The translations under genes were made by a program, and so were the position numbers. Of a stretch of 64,000 nucleotides of DNA, positions 35,832 through 44,573 are shown one piece after another. Under the pieces are notes generated by a model. That model ran no database searches. It saw only the letters and a program-made list of their open reading frames with translations, and was not told the DNA's origin. This DNA is from Arenibacter certesii DSM 19833 (GTDB taxonomy: Bacteria; Bacteroidota; Bacteroidia; Flavobacteriales; Flavobacteriaceae): NCBI RefSeq assembly GCF_000429545.1, contig NZ_AUCB01000017.1:1-64000 (forward strand), written 5' to 3'. The number at the start of each line of letters is the position of its first letter. The stretch's first letter is position 1.

Positions 35832-35872
35832 AAAAATGCCCTAGCTTTTACCTAAAGTTAAGGGCATTTTTT
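35832..35872 (+). terminator. Rho-independent terminator after PBP1A
   Basis: An 11-bp stem (AAAAATGCCCT at 35832-35842 and AGGGCATTTTT at 35861-35871) with an 18-base loop and a T-run. It separates the PSP1-gldH-PBP1A unit from scoA. Confidence 0.8.
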
Positions 35873-35933
35873 CGTTTAAATCATGTATTTTAGAGGAAGT
35901 ACTTTTATCAAGCTAATATTAAAATTATAACAA

Positions 35934-36635
35934 ATGATACGGAAAACAGTTGCCAATGCAGCGGAAGCCTTAAAAGGTATCCAAGATGGAATGACCTTGA
36001 TGCTTGGAGGATTTGGATTATGCGGCATCCCAGAAAATACAATCACGGAATTGGTGAAAATGGAAGTAAAGGACCTAACCTGTATTTCCAATAATGCTGG
36101 AGTAGATGATTTTGGACTGGGGTTACTACTACACAAGCACCAAATAAAAAAAATGATATCGTCATATGTGGGAGAGAATGACGAGTTTGAACGGCAAATG
36201 CTAAGCGGGGAGTTAGAGGTAGAATTAACCCCACAGGGTACCCTAGCAGAAAAATGTAGGGCCGCACAAGCAGGGTTCCCCGCGTTCTATACCCCCGCCG
36301 GTTATGGCACCGAAGTAGCTGAAGGAAAGGAAACTAGAGAATTTAATGGTAAGATGTATGTGTTGGAAGAAGCCTTTAAAGCCGATTTTGCTTTTGTAAA
36401 GGCTTGGAAAGGCGATGAAGCAGGGAACCTTATTTTTAAGGGAACTGCGCGAAATTTTAACCCAGTTATGTGCGGAGCCGCTAAAATTACGGTAGCAGAA
36501 GTAGAAGAGTTGGTCCCCGCTGGGGAATTAGATCCCAATCAGGTTCATGTGCCAGGCATCTTTGTACAACGTATTTTTCAAGGCTCCAACTATGAGAAAA
36601 GAATAGAACAGCTAACTGTAAGGAAGCGTGATTAA
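35934..36635 (+). CDS. scoA: 3-oxoacid CoA-transferase subunit A
   Basis: A protein of 233 residues, half of succinyl-CoA:3-ketoacid CoA transferase, which moves CoA between succinyl-CoA and acetoacetate in ketone-body or polyhydroxybutyrate breakdown. The Rossmann-like N-terminus ([20 protein letters not shown], about residues 18-37) and the [17 protein letters not shown] stretch are typical. Subunit B lies 457 bases downstream, separated by an inserted four-helix gene. The pair is normally contiguous. Confidence 0.92.
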   Translation: MIRKTVANAAEALKGIQDGMTLMLGGFGLCGIPENTITELVKMEVKDLTCISNNAGVDDFGLGLLLHKHQIKKMISSYVGENDEFERQMLSGELEVELTPQGTLAEKCRAAQAGFPAFYTPAGYGTEVAEGKETREFNGKMYVLEEAFKADFAFVKAWKGDEAGNLIFKGTARNFNPVMCGAAKITVAEVEELVPAGELDPNQVHVPGIFVQRIFQGSNYEKRIEQLTVRKRD

Positions 36636-36696
36636 TCAATTTGGAGCTTAGCTAATGTGTTAATTTGAAAATGGGTTGATATAAAATGACTAAAAT

Positions 36697-37062
36697 ATGA
36701 GAAAGGATAAGGAAAATATGATAGTTAAGAAAACCTTTGATTTCTCTCTCGAAATTATAGAATATTCCGTAAAGTTAAGGGCCTTAAAGAAATACGAAAT
36801 GGCATCTCAATTATTCAGAAGCAGAACATCAATAGGTGCAAATACTTGGGAGGCTCAAAACGGAGAAAGTAAAGCAGACTTTATTCACAAATTTAAACTT
36901 GCGGCTAAGGAAGCAGACGAAACTTCCTATTGGATTGAGCTTTGCAAGGCCTCTGAGCACTATCCAAATCCTAAACCCATTCTTTTTACAGAATTAAACT
37001 TAATTATTCTCATCAGTTCAAAAATACTAGGCACAACAAAGCGAAGTACATTGCCAAACTAA
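36697..37062 (+). CDS. Four-helix bundle protein (23S rRNA IVS / S23 family)
   Basis: A small, all-helical protein of 121 residues. The motif SRTSIGANTWEAQNGESKADFIHKFKLAAKEADETSYWIELC is diagnostic of the family first found as open frames inside 23S rRNA intervening sequences, related in fold to the accessory Avd protein of diversity-generating retroelements. It stands between scoA and scoB with AT-rich spacers. A 10-bp inverted repeat (ATTTGAAAAT at 36663-36672, ATTTTCAAAT at 37074-37083) brackets it. An in-frame Met8 could be the start instead. Function unknown; the position suggests a selfish or moving insert. Confidence 0.85.
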   Translation: MRKDKENMIVKKTFDFSLEIIEYSVKLRALKKYEMASQLFRSRTSIGANTWEAQNGESKADFIHKFKLAAKEADETSYWIELCKASEHYPNPKPILFTELNLIILISSKILGTTKRSTLPN

Positions 37063-37091
37063 AAAATTACCAAATTTTCAAATCAAAAATT

Positions 37092-37745
37092 ATGTTGGAC
37101 AAAAACGGAATTGCAAAGCGAATAGCACAGGAAATAAAAGATGGATATTACGTAAACCTAGGAATTGGAATACCAACTTTAGTGGCCAATTTTGTTCGGG
37201 ATGATATCAGCGTGGAATTCCAAAGCGAAAATGGGGTACTGGGAATGGGTCCCTTCCCATTTGAAGGGGAAGAGGATGCCGATATTATTAATGCAGGGAA
37301 GCAAACAATTACAACACTCCCCGGAGCGTCATTTTTTGATTCCGCAACAAGTTTTGGAATGATTAGGGGACAACACGTAAATCTTACTATTTTGGGCGCT
37401 ATGGAAGTTGCTGAAAACGGAGATATCGCCAATTGGAAAATTCCAGGTAAAATGGTGAAAGGGATGGGGGGAGCAATGGATCTCGTAGCCTCTGCAGAAA
37501 ATATTATTGTCGCCATGATGCATACCAATCGACAAGGGGAATCCAAATTATTAAAAAAATGCAGCCTGCCGCTTACTGGCGTAGGATGTGTTAAAAAGAT
37601 AGTGACCAACTTAGCGGTACTAGAAGTTGTTCCTAATGGATTTAAACTCTTGGAAAGAGCACCCGGAATAACCATTGATGAAATAAAAAAGGCAACCGAA
37701 GGAAATTTAATAATAGATGGAGAAATTCCAGAGATGTTAATTTAA
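37092..37745 (+). CDS. scoB: 3-oxoacid CoA-transferase subunit B
   Basis: The 217-residue catalytic half. The active-site glutamate is Glu46 in SENGVLGMGP, which forms the glutamyl-CoA thioester intermediate. The N-terminus (IAQEIKDGYYVNLGIGIPTLV) and the PGASFFDSATSFGMIRGQH stretch match the family. It is separated from scoA by the four-helix gene, but the direction is the same, so one transcript is still likely. Confidence 0.93.
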   Translation: MLDKNGIAKRIAQEIKDGYYVNLGIGIPTLVANFVRDDISVEFQSENGVLGMGPFPFEGEEDADIINAGKQTITTLPGASFFDSATSFGMIRGQHVNLTILGAMEVAENGDIANWKIPGKMVKGMGGAMDLVASAENIIVAMMHTNRQGESKLLKKCSLPLTGVGCVKKIVTNLAVLEVVPNGFKLLERAPGITIDEIKKATEGNLIIDGEIPEMLI

Positions 37746-37907
37746 TATTTTCTAGTTATTCATTGGCTTTCAATAACTTATTATTATCAATCACAACAAG
37801 TATTGTACGATTCACAACAAATTTTAAGTCAATTCGTAATGTTGTATTATATTAGGCTCATCATAAAAGTTAAACCCCAAATTTCACTGAACTAAAATAT
37901 TTTTACT

Positions 37908-38015
37908 ATGGACGCCCAAATAAATCACAACCCTACACAAGAAAAGATTCAGGTTTATTATAACGACTTCTATCATGGATTCGTACGATTGACCAAGAAG
38001 TTGTTTATGTTGTAA
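37908..38015 (+). CDS. 35-residue micro-protein of unknown function
   Basis: A short frame opening with MDAQINHNPTQEKIQVYY and ending KKLFML. It is a polar head, then an aromatic/basic tail (NDFYHGFVRLTKKLF) that could be an amphipathic helix. A strong terminator starts 21 bases after the stop, so it looks like a real independent transcript in the 370-base gap after scoB. Nothing else in the gap is recognised. Confidence 0.5.
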   Translation: MDAQINHNPTQEKIQVYYNDFYHGFVRLTKKLFML

Positions 38016-38036
38016 ACATAGAGAAACGAAACAAAT

Positions 38037-38073
38037 GAGAGCAATGCACAATACATTGCTCTCTTTTTATTTT
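38037..38073 (+). terminator. Strong Rho-independent terminator
   Basis: A 10-bp perfect stem (GAGAGCAATG at 38037-38046, CATTGCTCTC at 38054-38063) with a seven-base loop and TTTTTATTTT. It ends the micro-gene transcript and possibly scoAB. Confidence 0.85.
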
Positions 38074-38115
38074 AAACCTCACCCCAAAACACTACTTTTA
38101 AGATAAAAGCAGGAA

Positions 38116-38631
38116 ATGGAAATCCAGATAATACTTTGCTCAGTTAGCGATTTGGCTGCGTTAATCAACCTCGGAAAGTGTACTTTTACTGAATCTTTTG
38201 AGGAGCAGAATAACCCTGACGACTTTAACCATTACCTAGAAACCGCATTTTGCAGGACAGAAATTTTAAAGGATTTAGAAGATCCCAATACCTCCTATTA
38301 CTTTGTGACCAAAGATGCCATAAAGGTTGGATATTTTAAAGTGAACCAAGCAAAATCGCAGACAGATATTAAGGATGATTTGGCCTTGGAACTAGAGCGA
38401 ATTTATGTACTAAAAGAATTTCAAGGTAACGGGATTGGAGGCCGAATTTTGAATTGGGTAATTAAAAAGGCTCGATTCTTAAACAAAAAGTACCTTTGGC
38501 TTGGGGTCTGGGAATACAATCTAAAAGCCATTAATTTCTACAAACAAAATGGTTTTAAAAAGTTTGGTACCCACCCCTATTATATTGGTAAGGACAAGCA
38601 AACGGATTGGTTAATGAAATACGAACTTTAA
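38116..38631 (+). CDS. GNAT family N-acetyltransferase
   Basis: A protein of 171 residues with the GNAT fold. Motif A contains LALELERIYVLKEFQGNGIGGRILNWVIKKA (acetyl-CoA pyrophosphate loop GNGIGG at about residues 110-115). The C-terminal YNLKAINFYKQNGFKKFGTHPYYIG strand-helix is the conserved motif B. The N-terminal region (LINLGKCTFTESFEEQNNPDDF) resembles enzymes acting on polyamines or other small amines, but substrate specificity cannot be read. Confidence 0.88.
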   Translation: MEIQIILCSVSDLAALINLGKCTFTESFEEQNNPDDFNHYLETAFCRTEILKDLEDPNTSYYFVTKDAIKVGYFKVNQAKSQTDIKDDLALELERIYVLKEFQGNGIGGRILNWVIKKARFLNKKYLWLGVWEYNLKAINFYKQNGFKKFGTHPYYIGKDKQTDWLMKYEL

Positions 38632-38935
38632 GCCCTCAATACTTCCCATTTATTTTTTCTGACAGCTGCACCCGCTTTAATAAATTTGTCCTGGCCCACA
38701 TATGGGCATATTGTATATTTCCATCTCCCATTCTAATAATCACCTATTCGAATTATGTGATACTTCTCAATTTAAATACTCCGATAATAAAATCCGGGTT
38801 ATTTCACTATAGCGATTTTTGGCCCTAGTATTTTAATATCATTTATTGAATATAGTTAAACAGAAGTTAAACCTTTCCTCAACTATTGAGTCCAACAAGC
38901 CATACAACATCGGTTTAAAATTTAAATAGCAAGAT
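38632..38935 (+). promoter_or_regulatory. Upstream region of the outer-membrane barrel gene with 11-bp-spaced direct repeat
   Basis: No gene is seen in these 304 bases. AGTTAAAC occurs at 38854-38861 and again at 38865-38872, one helical turn apart, as expected for an OmpR/PhoB-type response-regulator site. A TAAATTTG at 38681-38688 fits a -7 element but is 250 bases from the gene. The rest is plain AT-rich DNA. Confidence 0.4.
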
Positions 38936-41683
38936 TTGAGAACATTAATATCTATTTTATTTCTCTTGGCAGTAAACAATATAATCGGCCAAAAATTCAG
39001 TTTGGAAGGGGTGGTTCAAAATCCAAATGAAGGCAATTTAGAAGGAGCAACTGTATTTGTTCAGAATACAAACGACTCAATAACTATGGCCTATGCTATT
39101 ACGAATAAAGATGGAGAATTCTCTATTAGAATTAATGCAGAGAATCAAAACAAATTGCTTTTTAGAGTAGCTCATTTGGGGTATATCCCTTATAGCAAAG
39201 AAATTCTGGTACCAGAAAGCGATAAATTAGTTTTAGATGATATTATTGTAGAGGAACAAGTGGAGGAATTGACGGAGGTGTTCCTACTTGGGGAAGCACC
39301 GCCTGTATTAATGAAAAAAGATACCATAGAGTATAATGCCGATAGTTTTAAAACCTTACCCAATGACAAGGTAGAAGATTTACTAAAAAAGCTGCCCGGA
39401 ATAGAAATTGACATGGATGGAGGTATCACCCACAATGGAATAGAAGTAGAGGCTGTAAATGTAGATGGCATGCGTTTTTTTGGAGAAAAGAATGGAAATA
39501 TTGCCATTAAAAATCTACCAAGTCTCGTTATAGATAAGGTTCAAGTAACCGATTTTAAGACCGACCTGCAAAAGTTTACGGGAGAAGAGTCAGATTCTGG
39601 AACCAAGGAGCTTAACCTAAAGATTAAAAAAGGGAAAAATAAGGGATATTTCGGGGACGTTGCCGGAGGATATGGGACAGACAAAAAATACCAGGTCAAC
39701 GCCAACCTCTTTCAATTGATCGATGGAAAGCAACTGGGTGTAATAGCGGGGAGCAATAACATTAATTTGTCCAACGGTTTTAATAGCTTACCAGATACAG
39801 ATACAAGTAATGGATATTTAGAATCTGATTTTGTGGGAGCTAATTTTACTAAGGGAAAATGGAACGAAACACAGGTTAATAGCAATTATAGGTTTAGCAG
39901 TCAAAGCAGAGAAACCGAACAAAAAACCATACGGGATAATTTTTTGCCAGATTTAAATTACACCACTTATTCAGAAAGAATAGGCAGTAACGATTCCGAC
40001 AGTCATAATGCTAATCTAGATTTAAAATTTTTATTGGAACCCAAAAATAAGTCGGCAAGCAAGAGAGTACAAATTGCCAATAAAACTGATTTTATCATGT
40101 CCAATTCAGAATCTTTTAACCAAGAGACCACACAATCTAAGGAAAGTAATGGCGATTTGGTGAGCGATTATACTTCAGCAAATCAAGCTATTTCCGATCA
40201 ATACAGTATTAGCAATAACTTTAGTGTGACTCCCAGGATAGGAAATAATCGCGACTTTTTCCATATTGGTATTAGTACCAATATCAACAAAAACCAGTCC
40301 AGCGGAAAAAAGTATTCCGAAAATATACTACACCAGAAAAACACCACCAATATTCAAGATCAAATAAGTGAAACAGATAACTTTAGTACTAATATTGGAT
40401 TGAACGCTAACTGGAATAAAGAATTGTTTACTGGTTTTAGGGTTATTCCGAGATATTCTGTTCGAATAGGGAACAGTAGTAATGAAAGGTTTGTGTACGA
40501 TTTTAATACCGATGAAGATTCGTATGAGGAATTTAACCAACAGTTAAGTACCCAAAACAATTATATAACCACCTCTGTAAGCCCTGCTATAGGACTTAGG
40601 TATAATTATAAAGGATTTCGTTTTGAAGCATTGGGTAATTATACAAATACCTATAGAAAATATGTAGATAAAATTATTGAAGAGCGTAATTTTAAGACCG
40701 ACTTTAATTTTATGACTTATTCGGGTAGGATTAGGTATAGGGATGACAAGGGCTACAAGAACATCAACCTAAACTACGATCAGAATGTAGATTTACCGTC
40801 CATAGGCCAACTACAACCTGTCCCAGATGTAAACAACCAATTACACATTCGTACTGGGAACCCCTTTTTAAAACCAGCGATAAACCACAATTTCCGGTTT
40901 CAATATCAAAATAATTTAGCCTTCAATAATATTAATATCACAGGAGATGCGGGAGCAAGTTTTGTAAAGGATAAAATAATCAATAGTACAATTACGGATG
41001 AAGACCTTATAAAAAACACCACCTATACCAATATCCAAGGTGATTATTCTTTTAACGGTAATACGGCCATCACCAAAACCTATTTTAGCCAGAATAGCAA
41101 TATAAACATCAACCTTAGGCTACATGGAAGTTTTAGAAACAATCTCTCATTGCAAAACAATGTAAAATTTACCGCTCAATCGTCCGTACTAAGACCATCG
41201 TTATCTTTCCGGTATGCCTATGATAAGAAATTGGATTTTAATGCCTCTTACAGCTATGAATTAAACAAGACCATTTACGATACCGATATTTATGACAACA
41301 ACGCCTACTTTGTACAAAACCTTCAATTAAACAGTACCGTTTATTTCTTTAAAGACGCTTTCTTTACCAATAAGGTTTCCTATCGCTATAACAGCAGGGT
41401 AGGTGATGCCTTTGACGGGGATGCTGTATTTTGGAACGCTGGTCTAGGAATGCAACTCTTAGACGGTAACGGGACACTTACTTTGGTAGGCTATGATATT
41501 TTAGGTAAAAACAACGGATACGTAAGAACCGTATCCGAAGCCTTTATTCAAGATTCTGAAAGCAAAATATTAGAACAATATTTTATGCTAACTTTCAGCT
41601 ATAAATTTGGGCGATTTGCTGGACAAAGAATGGATATGAACCGCAGACCAGGAAGGTCTCAAATGCGACGAATAAGATCCTAA
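38936..41683 (+). CDS. Outer-membrane beta-barrel family protein with carboxypeptidase-like regulatory domain, TTG start
   Basis: A TonB-receptor-like protein of 915 residues. The signal peptide is about 1-18 (ending NNIIGQ). The carboxypeptidase-D regulatory-like domain is at about 20-105 (GVVQNPNEGNLEGATVFVQN). A plug-like region runs to about 230 (LLKKLPGIEIDMDGGITHNG). The rest is a large barrel with an arginine-rich tail (MDMNRRPGRSQMRRIRS). A TonB box is not obvious. Such proteins (OMP_b-brl_3 type) probably move unknown substrates. TTG at 38936 is the first possible start before the signal peptide. No SusD partner follows. Confidence 0.85.
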   Translation: MRTLISILFLLAVNNIIGQKFSLEGVVQNPNEGNLEGATVFVQNTNDSITMAYAITNKDGEFSIRINAENQNKLLFRVAHLGYIPYSKEILVPESDKLVLDDIIVEEQVEELTEVFLLGEAPPVLMKKDTIEYNADSFKTLPNDKVEDLLKKLPGIEIDMDGGITHNGIEVEAVNVDGMRFFGEKNGNIAIKNLPSLVIDKVQVTDFKTDLQKFTGEESDSGTKELNLKIKKGKNKGYFGDVAGGYGTDKKYQVNANLFQLIDGKQLGVIAGSNNINLSNGFNSLPDTDTSNGYLESDFVGANFTKGKWNETQVNSNYRFSSQSRETEQKTIRDNFLPDLNYTTYSERIGSNDSDSHNANLDLKFLLEPKNKSASKRVQIANKTDFIMSNSESFNQETTQSKESNGDLVSDYTSANQAISDQYSISNNFSVTPRIGNNRDFFHIGISTNINKNQSSGKKYSENILHQKNTTNIQDQISETDNFSTNIGLNANWNKELFTGFRVIPRYSVRIGNSSNERFVYDFNTDEDSYEEFNQQLSTQNNYITTSVSPAIGLRYNYKGFRFEALGNYTNTYRKYVDKIIEERNFKTDFNFMTYSGRIRYRDDKGYKNINLNYDQNVDLPSIGQLQPVPDVNNQLHIRTGNPFLKPAINHNFRFQYQNNLAFNNINITGDAGASFVKDKIINSTITDEDLIKNTTYTNIQGDYSFNGNTAITKTYFSQNSNININLRLHGSFRNNLSLQNNVKFTAQSSVLRPSLSFRYAYDKKLDFNASYSYELNKTIYDTDIYDNNAYFVQNLQLNSTVYFFKDAFFTNKVSYRYNSRVGDAFDGDAVFWNAGLGMQLLDGNGTLTLVGYDILGKNNGYVRTVSEAFIQDSESKILEQYFMLTFSYKFGRFAGQRMDMNRRPGRSQMRRIRS

Positions 41684-41768
41684 TCTCCCTTTATGCCATG
41701 TACCGTAACTTGCCAGTTATTTTCGTTTCTGAAATGACCTACAGAATGGGTACACAATTGTTGCCCCG

Positions 41769-42926
41769 TTATAACGTGCACAAAATTGCCACTGCTTTTT
41801 CTAAAGTCGCATCGGTCTTGGCAAAGCAAAATCGCAAAAGATTATTATCTAATTTATTGGTGTTAAAGCTAGATATAGGAATACTGGCGATTTTGTACTC
41901 TCTTACCAGTCTTTCCGCAAATACCTCATCCGGTTCCGTAGTAATGGTACTATAGTCTAACAATTGAAAATAAGTGCCCTGACATGGTTTTATTTTAAAT
42001 CGGGAATTGGCTAGCTCAGATAAGAAGAAATCTCGTTTGGCCTCATAAAATGCGCCTAATTCCAAGTAATTGCAAGGATCTTTTAAGTAGGTTGCCAATG
42101 CCTTTTGAACCGCATGATCTACACAAAATACATTAAATTGGTGGACTTTTCGAAATTCGTGCATCAATGCTTCCGGACCAAGGCAATACCCTACTTTCCA
42201 CCCCGTTATATGAAAGGTTTTTCCGAAGGACCCACAAACAAAACTACGTTGACTAAGATCACTGTACTTGGCGGCACTATGATGAAGCTGCCCATCAAAT
42301 ACAATATGTTCATACACCTCATCGCTAATTAGGATAATATTAGTGCCCTCTAGGCTTTTTTGTAATTGTAACATATCGGCTTCCGAGAAAATTGTTCCAC
42401 TGGGATTGTGAGGTGTATTAATGATCACCATCTTGGTCTTGGAGGTTATCTTTGACCGGAATTCCTCCCAGTTGATCTTAAAATCCGAATTACATAATTG
42501 AATTGGCACCACAACCCCTCCATTTACTTCTATTGCGGGCTCGTAACAATCATAAGCAGGCTTTATTACAATTACCTCATCCCCACCCCTGATAAACGCT
42601 GTAATGATCGTAAAAATAGCCTGGGTAGCACCTACTGTAACGGTTACTTCCTTCTCTGGATTGTACCTTCTCCCATATAAATCTTCCATCTTGTAGGCTA
42701 TTCTTTCCCGAAGTTCCAATAATCCGGGCATAGGTGCATATTGGTTATATCCTTCTTCCATGGCTTTTGTTACCAACTCGATGAGACTTCTATCTGGCTT
42801 AAAATTAGGAAAACCCTGGGACAGATTTAGGGCCTTGTGTTTTAAGGCCAATTGCCCCATTGTAGTAAAAATGGTCGTCTTTACGTTAGGGAGCTTAGAG
42901 AAGGCTTTATTATTATTTTGAGGCAT
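41769..42926 (-). CDS. Methionine aminotransferase (PLP class I/II)
   Basis: A fold-type I aminotransferase of 385 residues. The PLP lysine is Lys236 in SFGKTFHITGWKVGY. NPSG is at 174-177, SDEVYEH near 201-207, and the N-terminal signature LNLSQGFPNF near 34-43. The sequence is close to YbdL/kynurenine-aminotransferase-like enzymes that act on methionine in the methylthioadenosine or thiol cycles. It is convergent with the barrel gene. The upstream vsr-like gene is in the same direction with 23 bases between, so the two may be co-transcribed. Confidence 0.9.
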   Translation of the reverse strand: MPQNNNKAFSKLPNVKTTIFTTMGQLALKHKALNLSQGFPNFKPDRSLIELVTKAMEEGYNQYAPMPGLLELRERIAYKMEDLYGRRYNPEKEVTVTVGATQAIFTIITAFIRGGDEVIVIKPAYDCYEPAIEVNGGVVVPIQLCNSDFKINWEEFRSKITSKTKMVIINTPHNPSGTIFSEADMLQLQKSLEGTNIILISDEVYEHIVFDGQLHHSAAKYSDLSQRSFVCGSFGKTFHITGWKVGYCLGPEALMHEFRKVHQFNVFCVDHAVQKALATYLKDPCNYLELGAFYEAKRDFFLSELANSRFKIKPCQGTYFQLLDYSTITTEPDEVFAERLVREYKIASIPISSFNTNKLDNNLLRFCFAKTDATLEKAVAILCTL

Positions 42927-42949
42927 CGTATTAACTTTGAATAATTAAA

Positions 42950-43423
42950 TTAGGAATGTAAGGATTTAAGGTGAGCGGCAACTTTAAATAGACAATCTTC
43001 TAATTCCTTATTTACCTCACTTTCCCAAAAACGGAATACGGTATACCCCATCCGCTTCAATTCTTCATTAACCTCTTCGTCTCTCTGGATATTACGCTCT
43101 ATTTTCGGAATCCAAAACTCCCTATTAGTCTTTAGGCTATCCTTTTTTTCTTCCCAATTGTATCCATGCCAATATTCACCATCTATAAATAGTACCGTTT
43201 TATACTTTTTTAAAAGAATATCTGGCTTACCTATCAATTTTTTATAGTTTACCCGATATCGGTAGCCAGCCTTCCATAGTGCCTTTCTAAAGATAAGTTC
43301 CGGCTTGGTATTCTTGCCACGAATTTTGCTCATAATCTTAGAGCGTTCCGGTGTAGTATAAAAACCGGACTCCTCATTAAAGCGAGGGACGATTATTCTA
43401 CCTTCTGAATATTCTTTAGACAT
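42950..43423 (-). CDS. Vsr-like very short patch repair endonuclease, variant without zinc ligands
   Basis: A 157-residue PD-(D/E)XK nuclease. Matching Vsr are TTPERSKIMSKIRGKNTKPEL (the acidic residue about Glu42), GKPDI with catalytic Asp68, GEYWHGYNW with His86, and TNREFWIPKIERNIQRD. Compared with E. coli Vsr from memory, the four zinc ligands (C66, H71, C73, C117) are Glu83, Tyr88, Trp90 and Ser135, and the catalytic His64 is Asp81. Vsr normally corrects T:G mismatches beside a Dcm methyltransferase, and none is near. It may be an orphan or a relative with different specificity. Confidence 0.8.
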   Translation of the reverse strand: MSKEYSEGRIIVPRFNEESGFYTTPERSKIMSKIRGKNTKPELIFRKALWKAGYRYRVNYKKLIGKPDILLKKYKTVLFIDGEYWHGYNWEEKKDSLKTNREFWIPKIERNIQRDEEVNEELKRMGYTVFRFWESEVNKELEDCLFKVAAHLKSLHS

Positions 43424-43712
43424 ACCTAAAGGTAGGTTATTTTAGATTTTATCCATTACACTAGTTCATGGAAAATAAGGAGTCATCTTTTATTTAATGA
43501 TATAGAACATAAACTAGTAAAAAATCCATCCAAGTATACACCGCATTGTATTTAGCTTCTATTTTTATAATGCCTATTATTATAACCTAATGATCCTTTT
43601 CATTTGGCAATACATCGAATAGAATAAATAAAGTATCGACCACATCATGTATAATATAGGGATTTAACTACCTTGGGTACAACGTTAGAATCCATTTATA
43701 TATTTTCTTAGA

Positions 43713-44384
43713 ATGAAGAACATAGTTATTGTAGGAGCCACCAAGGACGGGGGCATTATTTTGGACTCTTTAGATAAAAATGACGAATATAAGATAGTAG
43801 GGTTTATAGATGGGTCTAAGGAGAAGGGAACAGAGTTTAATGGATATACAATTTTAGGAACCGAAGTAGACCTTCCTAATTTAATAAAGGATTATAACCT
43901 AGATGGGGGCATTTTAGCCATCGAGAACAATTGGTTACGAATGAAAATGGCTGAGAAGCTCAACTCAATTGATCCCAATTTTCACTTTATCACCATTATA
44001 CATAGTAGTGCTATAATAGGAAGGAACGTTAAGATTGGAATGGGTAGCCTTATTATGCCAGGTGTGATTATAAACGCTAACTCCAGCATTGGAAAATTTT
44101 GTAATATAAATGCTAATTCGTCCATCGGACACGACAGCAACCTAAAAGATTTCTCGAGCATTGCATCTGGTGTCTGTACAGGTGGCAATCTTAAACTAGG
44201 GGAGTTTTCAACAATCTCATTAGGCGCAAAACTAATAGAAAATATTACGATTGGCAAACATAGTATTATAGGCGCCGGCTCATTGGTAGTTAAAAATGTA
44301 AAGAGTCTTTCCGTCGCGAGTGGATCACCGGCAATTATTGTTGAGAAAAGGAAGTTAGGAGATTCATATTCAAGTAAAGAATAA
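43713..44384 (+). CDS. NeuD/PglD-like sugar O- or N-acetyltransferase
   Basis: A 223-residue protein. The N-terminal Rossmann half (KNIVIVGATKDGGIILDSL, then EYKIVGFIDG) binds the nucleotide sugar. The C-terminal half is a left-handed beta-helix of hexapeptide repeats (IGRNVKIGMGSLIMPGVIINANSSIG, IGKHSIIGAGSLVVKNV). The pattern is that of acetyltransferases of sialic or bacillosamine-type sugars. It stands alone between AT-rich spacers of 289 and 189 bases, followed by an ATP-grasp gene in the same direction. No sugar synthesis genes are adjacent. Confidence 0.85.
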   Translation: MKNIVIVGATKDGGIILDSLDKNDEYKIVGFIDGSKEKGTEFNGYTILGTEVDLPNLIKDYNLDGGILAIENNWLRMKMAEKLNSIDPNFHFITIIHSSAIIGRNVKIGMGSLIMPGVIINANSSIGKFCNINANSSIGHDSNLKDFSSIASGVCTGGNLKLGEFSTISLGAKLIENITIGKHSIIGAGSLVVKNVKSLSVASGSPAIIVEKRKLGDSYSSKE

Positions 44385-44573
44385 CAATTCCAACATAAAA
44401 TTAATGTCACAGTTTATAAGTTTGAAATAGATTATCCCTGCTAGTCCTGAAAGTTGCGTTAAACCGAATCTAGATTCGCTTCATAGTAATATAGGAATGG
44501 CTTTCTGCACCTTTATAGTTCTTCTATGAACTAATAATACCAGGGCTAACACATAAAATTAAATACTATCTAT

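Noticed and set aside
37148-37675. 175-residue open frame on the minus strand opposite scoB
   Set aside because: It lies wholly within the clear scoB gene in the antisense frame, and its sequence has no family features.
38607-38828. 73-residue plus-strand frame after the GNAT gene
   Set aside because: It overlaps the GNAT end, is rich in Ser/Ile/Pro, and has no start signal or family pattern.
41698-41955. 85-residue plus-strand frame at the end of the aminotransferase
   Set aside because: It overlaps the C-terminal coding part of the aminotransferase antisense, and its residues look like a reverse translation of it.
43982-44410. 142-residue minus-strand frame opposite the NeuD-like gene
   Set aside because: Antisense to hexapeptide repeats, which give open antisense frames.
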